From the NCBI GenBank assembly GCA_030593185.1, contig JAUVHQ010000095.1, positions 1-7,363 of the forward strand: a DNA stretch of 7,363 nt, read 5' to 3'. Shown piece after piece: positions 5,726 to 7,363 of this stretch. The position numbers were made by a program, and so were the translations under genes. The notes under the pieces are model-generated. The model was given only the letters and a program-made list of their open reading frames with translations, was not told the origin of the DNA and searched no databases. Source of the stretch: Bacteroidota bacterium. Lineage in GTDB: Bacteria; Bacteroidota; Bacteroidia; Bacteroidales; VadinHA17. Within the stretch, counting starts at the first letter, position 1. Every line of letters begins with the position of its first letter.

Positions 5726-6731
5726 AGCCCCATTACGACTTGGACTTGCCGGAGGAGGTTCAGATGTATCTCCTTACTCCGATTTATTTGGTGGAGCAAT
5801 ATTAAACGCAACTATCAATAAATTCGCATATGCAACACTTATTCCACATACAGATGGGAAAATTATTCTGAACTCTGTTGACCGGAAAAAACTTGTTTCA
5901 CTCAAAAGCACAAAAACGTTGAAACTTAATGGAACACTTGATCTGGTAAAGGGAATATATAATCGTATTGTCAAGGATTTTACAAATAGTCCCCTGTCAT
6001 TTGAGTTGATCACCCACGTTGATGCGCCTCCAGGATCCGGCTTAGGCAGCTCATCTACACTGGTAATTGCTATTCTGGGAGCTTTTAGTGAATGGCTTAA
6101 ATTGCCTCTGGGAGAATATGACCTTGCCAACCTTGCCTATCAGATAGAGAGAATAGATCTTGAAATGGCCGGTGGAAAACAGGATCAGTACGCCGCTGCC
6201 TTCGGGGGTGTTAATTTTATGGAGTTCTATAAGGACGAAAAAGTAATCGTTAATCCATTAAGAATTAAAGAACAGGTAACAGACGAGTTAGCCTATAAAA
6301 TGGTGCTTTTCAATACCGAATCCAGCCGGCTCTCATCCACTATCATCAATGAGCAGGTAAAAAATGTAAAAGAGCAGAAGAAAAGCTCTGTTGAAGCAAT
6401 GCACAACATAAAAAAACTTGCTGTACAAATGAAAGAAGCGCTGCTGAAAAATGAGCTTGATAAAATTGGCGAGATACTGCATAGCAGCTGGCGTTATAAA
6501 CGTGAAATGGCCGAAAATATTACCAATCCGGCTCTCGAATCTATTTACGAAAGAGCATTGAAAGCAGGCGCAACAGGAGGGAAAATATCAGGTGCCGGCG
6601 GGGGAGGATATATGTTTTTCTATTGCCCCGGCAATACACGCCACAAGGTAATTGAAGTGCTAAATAAAAACGGCGGACAGGTACAGGAATATGAATTTAC
6701 TAAAACAGGTCTAAAAACGTGGGGGGTATGA
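5709..6731 (+). CDS. hddA: D-glycero-alpha-D-manno-heptose-7-phosphate kinase (GHMP kinase, HddA type)
   Basis: This 340-residue GHMP-superfamily kinase is probably HddA, which phosphorylates D-glycero-D-manno-heptose 7-phosphate at C1 with ATP to give the alpha 1,7-bisphosphate, on the route to GDP-heptose. The N-terminus IIRSKAPLRLGLAGGGSDV (2-20) is typical of HddA and related sugar kinases. The ATP-binding motif PPGSGLGSSS is at 107-116, GGKQDQYAAAFGG at 155-167 carries the likely catalytic acid (D159), and the third GHMP motif KISGAGGGGYMFF is at 292-304. The length is family-typical. The ATG at 5709 lies inside the end of the glycosyltransferase gene, a 17-base overlap in another frame. 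The next gene encodes the matching guanylyltransferase type, which strengthens the heptose assignment. A GHMP kinase acting on another sugar, such as fucose or mannose, cannot be excluded. Confidence 0.85.
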   Translation: MIIRSKAPLRLGLAGGGSDVSPYSDLFGGAILNATINKFAYATLIPHTDGKIILNSVDRKKLVSLKSTKTLKLNGTLDLVKGIYNRIVKDFTNSPLSFELITHVDAPPGSGLGSSSTLVIAILGAFSEWLKLPLGEYDLANLAYQIERIDLEMAGGKQDQYAAAFGGVNFMEFYKDEKVIVNPLRIKEQVTDELAYKMVLFNTESSRLSSTIINEQVKNVKEQKKSSVEAMHNIKKLAVQMKEALLKNELDKIGEILHSSWRYKREMAENITNPALESIYERALKAGATGGKISGAGGGGYMFFYCPGNTRHKVIEVLNKNGGQVQEYEFTKTGLKTWGV

Positions 6732-6735
6732 AGAA

Positions 6736-6757
6736 AAGGCTAAGGCTAAGGCTAAGG
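6736..6757. repeat. AAGGCT hexanucleotide tandem repeat before the hddC-type gene
   Basis: Three perfect AAGGCT units lie at 6736-6753, followed by a partial AAGG at 6754-6757, and then a purine-only run of A and G from 6759 to 6780. The array starts five bases after the kinase stop and ends about 28 bases before the next ATG. Copy number could change by replication slippage, which would alter spacing but not frame. An AGGAG at 6761-6765 is too far from either candidate start to be a normal ribosome binding site. Confidence 0.85.
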
Positions 6758-6785
6758 TAGAGGAGAAGAGAAGAAAAAAATTGTT

Positions 6786-7363
6786 ATGAGCTTAAATAAA
6801 ACAGTAATGACAGAGGAAGCAATTATACTTGCAGGTGGTCTGGGAACCAGGTTAAAGAGTGTTATCAGTGACATTCCCAAGCCGATGGCTCCAATTCATG
6901 GTAAGCCTTTTCTGGAATACCTGCTCTCCTATCTGGTTAAATTCAAAATTAAAAAGGTTATACTTTCAGTAGGGTATAAATATCAATATATATTCGATTT
7001 TTTCGGTGATAATTATAAAGGAATGAAATTATTATATGCCATTGAAGATAAGCCTCTCGGGACCGGAGGAGGAATAAGAAATGCCATGGATCACATAAAT
7101 AATGATCACTTTTTTCTCCTTAATGGCGATACTTATTATGAGATTGATCTTGATAAGCTTTACTATTTACATATAAAAGAAAAAGCTAATATTAGTTTGT
7201 CACTATTACCAATGGAGAAATTCAGCAGGTATGGTTCCGTAAAGGTAAACGGAACAAAAATTACAGAATTCATACCAAAGAAATTTACAGAAAAAGGGTT
7301 GATAAATGGCGGTGTATATGTTGTTAACCGATCGGTTTTTAAAGAATATTCTCCTGGTGAAAA
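6786..7363 (+). CDS. hddC: D-glycero-alpha-D-manno-heptose 1-phosphate guanylyltransferase-type nucleotidyltransferase (HddC-like), 3' truncated
   Basis: The reading frame is open to the window edge and gives 192 residues; roughly the last fifth should lie beyond. It is a sugar-1-phosphate nucleotidyltransferase: IILAGGLGTRL (13-23) is the nucleotide-binding signature, PKPMAPIHGKPFLEYLL (31-47) holds the conserved lysine K32, KPLGTGGGIRNA (89-100) and LLNGDTYYEID (111-121) form the active site with metal-binding D115, and INGGVYVVN (173-181) is the usual sugar-binding block. Alone this could be a glucose- or mannose-1-phosphate enzyme. The adjacent HddA-type kinase suggests HddC, which makes GDP-D-glycero-alpha-D-manno-heptose. 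The start is uncertain: ATG 6786 gives MSLNKTVMTEEAIILAGG, and ATG 6807 gives MTEEAIILAGG, closer to most homologues. Neither has a convincing Shine-Dalgarno. The gap from the kinase is 54 bases, so they are likely in one operon. Confidence 0.82.
   Translation, partial: MSLNKTVMTEEAIILAGGLGTRLKSVISDIPKPMAPIHGKPFLEYLLSYLVKFKIKKVILSVGYKYQYIFDFFGDNYKGMKLLYAIEDKPLGTGGGIRNAMDHINNDHFFLLNGDTYYEIDLDKLYYLHIKEKANISLSLLPMEKFSRYGSVKVNGTKITEFIPKKFTEKGLINGGVYVVNRSVFKEYSPGE

Noticed and set aside
5774..6130. A 118-codon minus-strand frame inside the heptose kinase gene
   Set aside because: It is opposite the conserved ATP-binding motif of a GHMP kinase; codon structure and family conservation favour the + strand gene.

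Overview
The window looks like a chromosomal segment of a Bacteroidota bacterium, probably of Bacteroidales type. The reasons are AT-rich DNA, an M56 (BlaR1-type) peptidase fused to TonB C-terminal domains next to a BlaI-type repressor, an acyl-CoA reductase of the form common in this phylum, weak or absent Shine-Dalgarno sequences, and promoter-like TAnnTTT(G/A) motifs. All genes lie on the + strand.

Layout. Positions 1-117 hold the last 38 codons of a BlaI/MecI-type repressor. Two bases later a 687-residue membrane protein begins (120-2183). It has a BlaR1-like M56 zinc-peptidase module followed by three TonB-C domains. The first two domains are nearly identical at the DNA level. Just after the stop codon lies an out-of-frame copy of the inter-domain linker (2198-2241), which suggests that the repeat array was once longer or has been rearranged. 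A 159-base gap then carries three tandem copies of a 12-bp palindrome and a plausible Bacteroidota promoter. An acyl-CoA reductase of the LuxC family follows (2343-3422), then miaA (3509-4405), which encodes the tRNA A37 dimethylallyltransferase. A 159-base gap with a GC-richer imperfect hairpin separates miaA from a sugar-nucleotide/glycan block.

That block consists of a GT4-type glycosyltransferase with a TTG start (4565-5725), a GHMP kinase of the HddA type that overlaps it by 17 bases (5709-6731), and a nucleotidyltransferase of the HddC type that runs off the right edge (6786-7363). A hexanucleotide AAGGCT repeat sits between the last two. Together HddA and HddC point to synthesis of an activated heptose (GDP-D-glycero-alpha-D-manno-heptose) for a surface glycan. 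The isomerase GmhA and phosphatase GmhB of that pathway would be expected outside the window.

I see no wholly new multi-gene system. The most unusual locus is the M56/TonB-C gene, with its homogenised domain array and the linker relic beyond its stop. Gene functions are read from motifs and remembered family features; no database search was possible.
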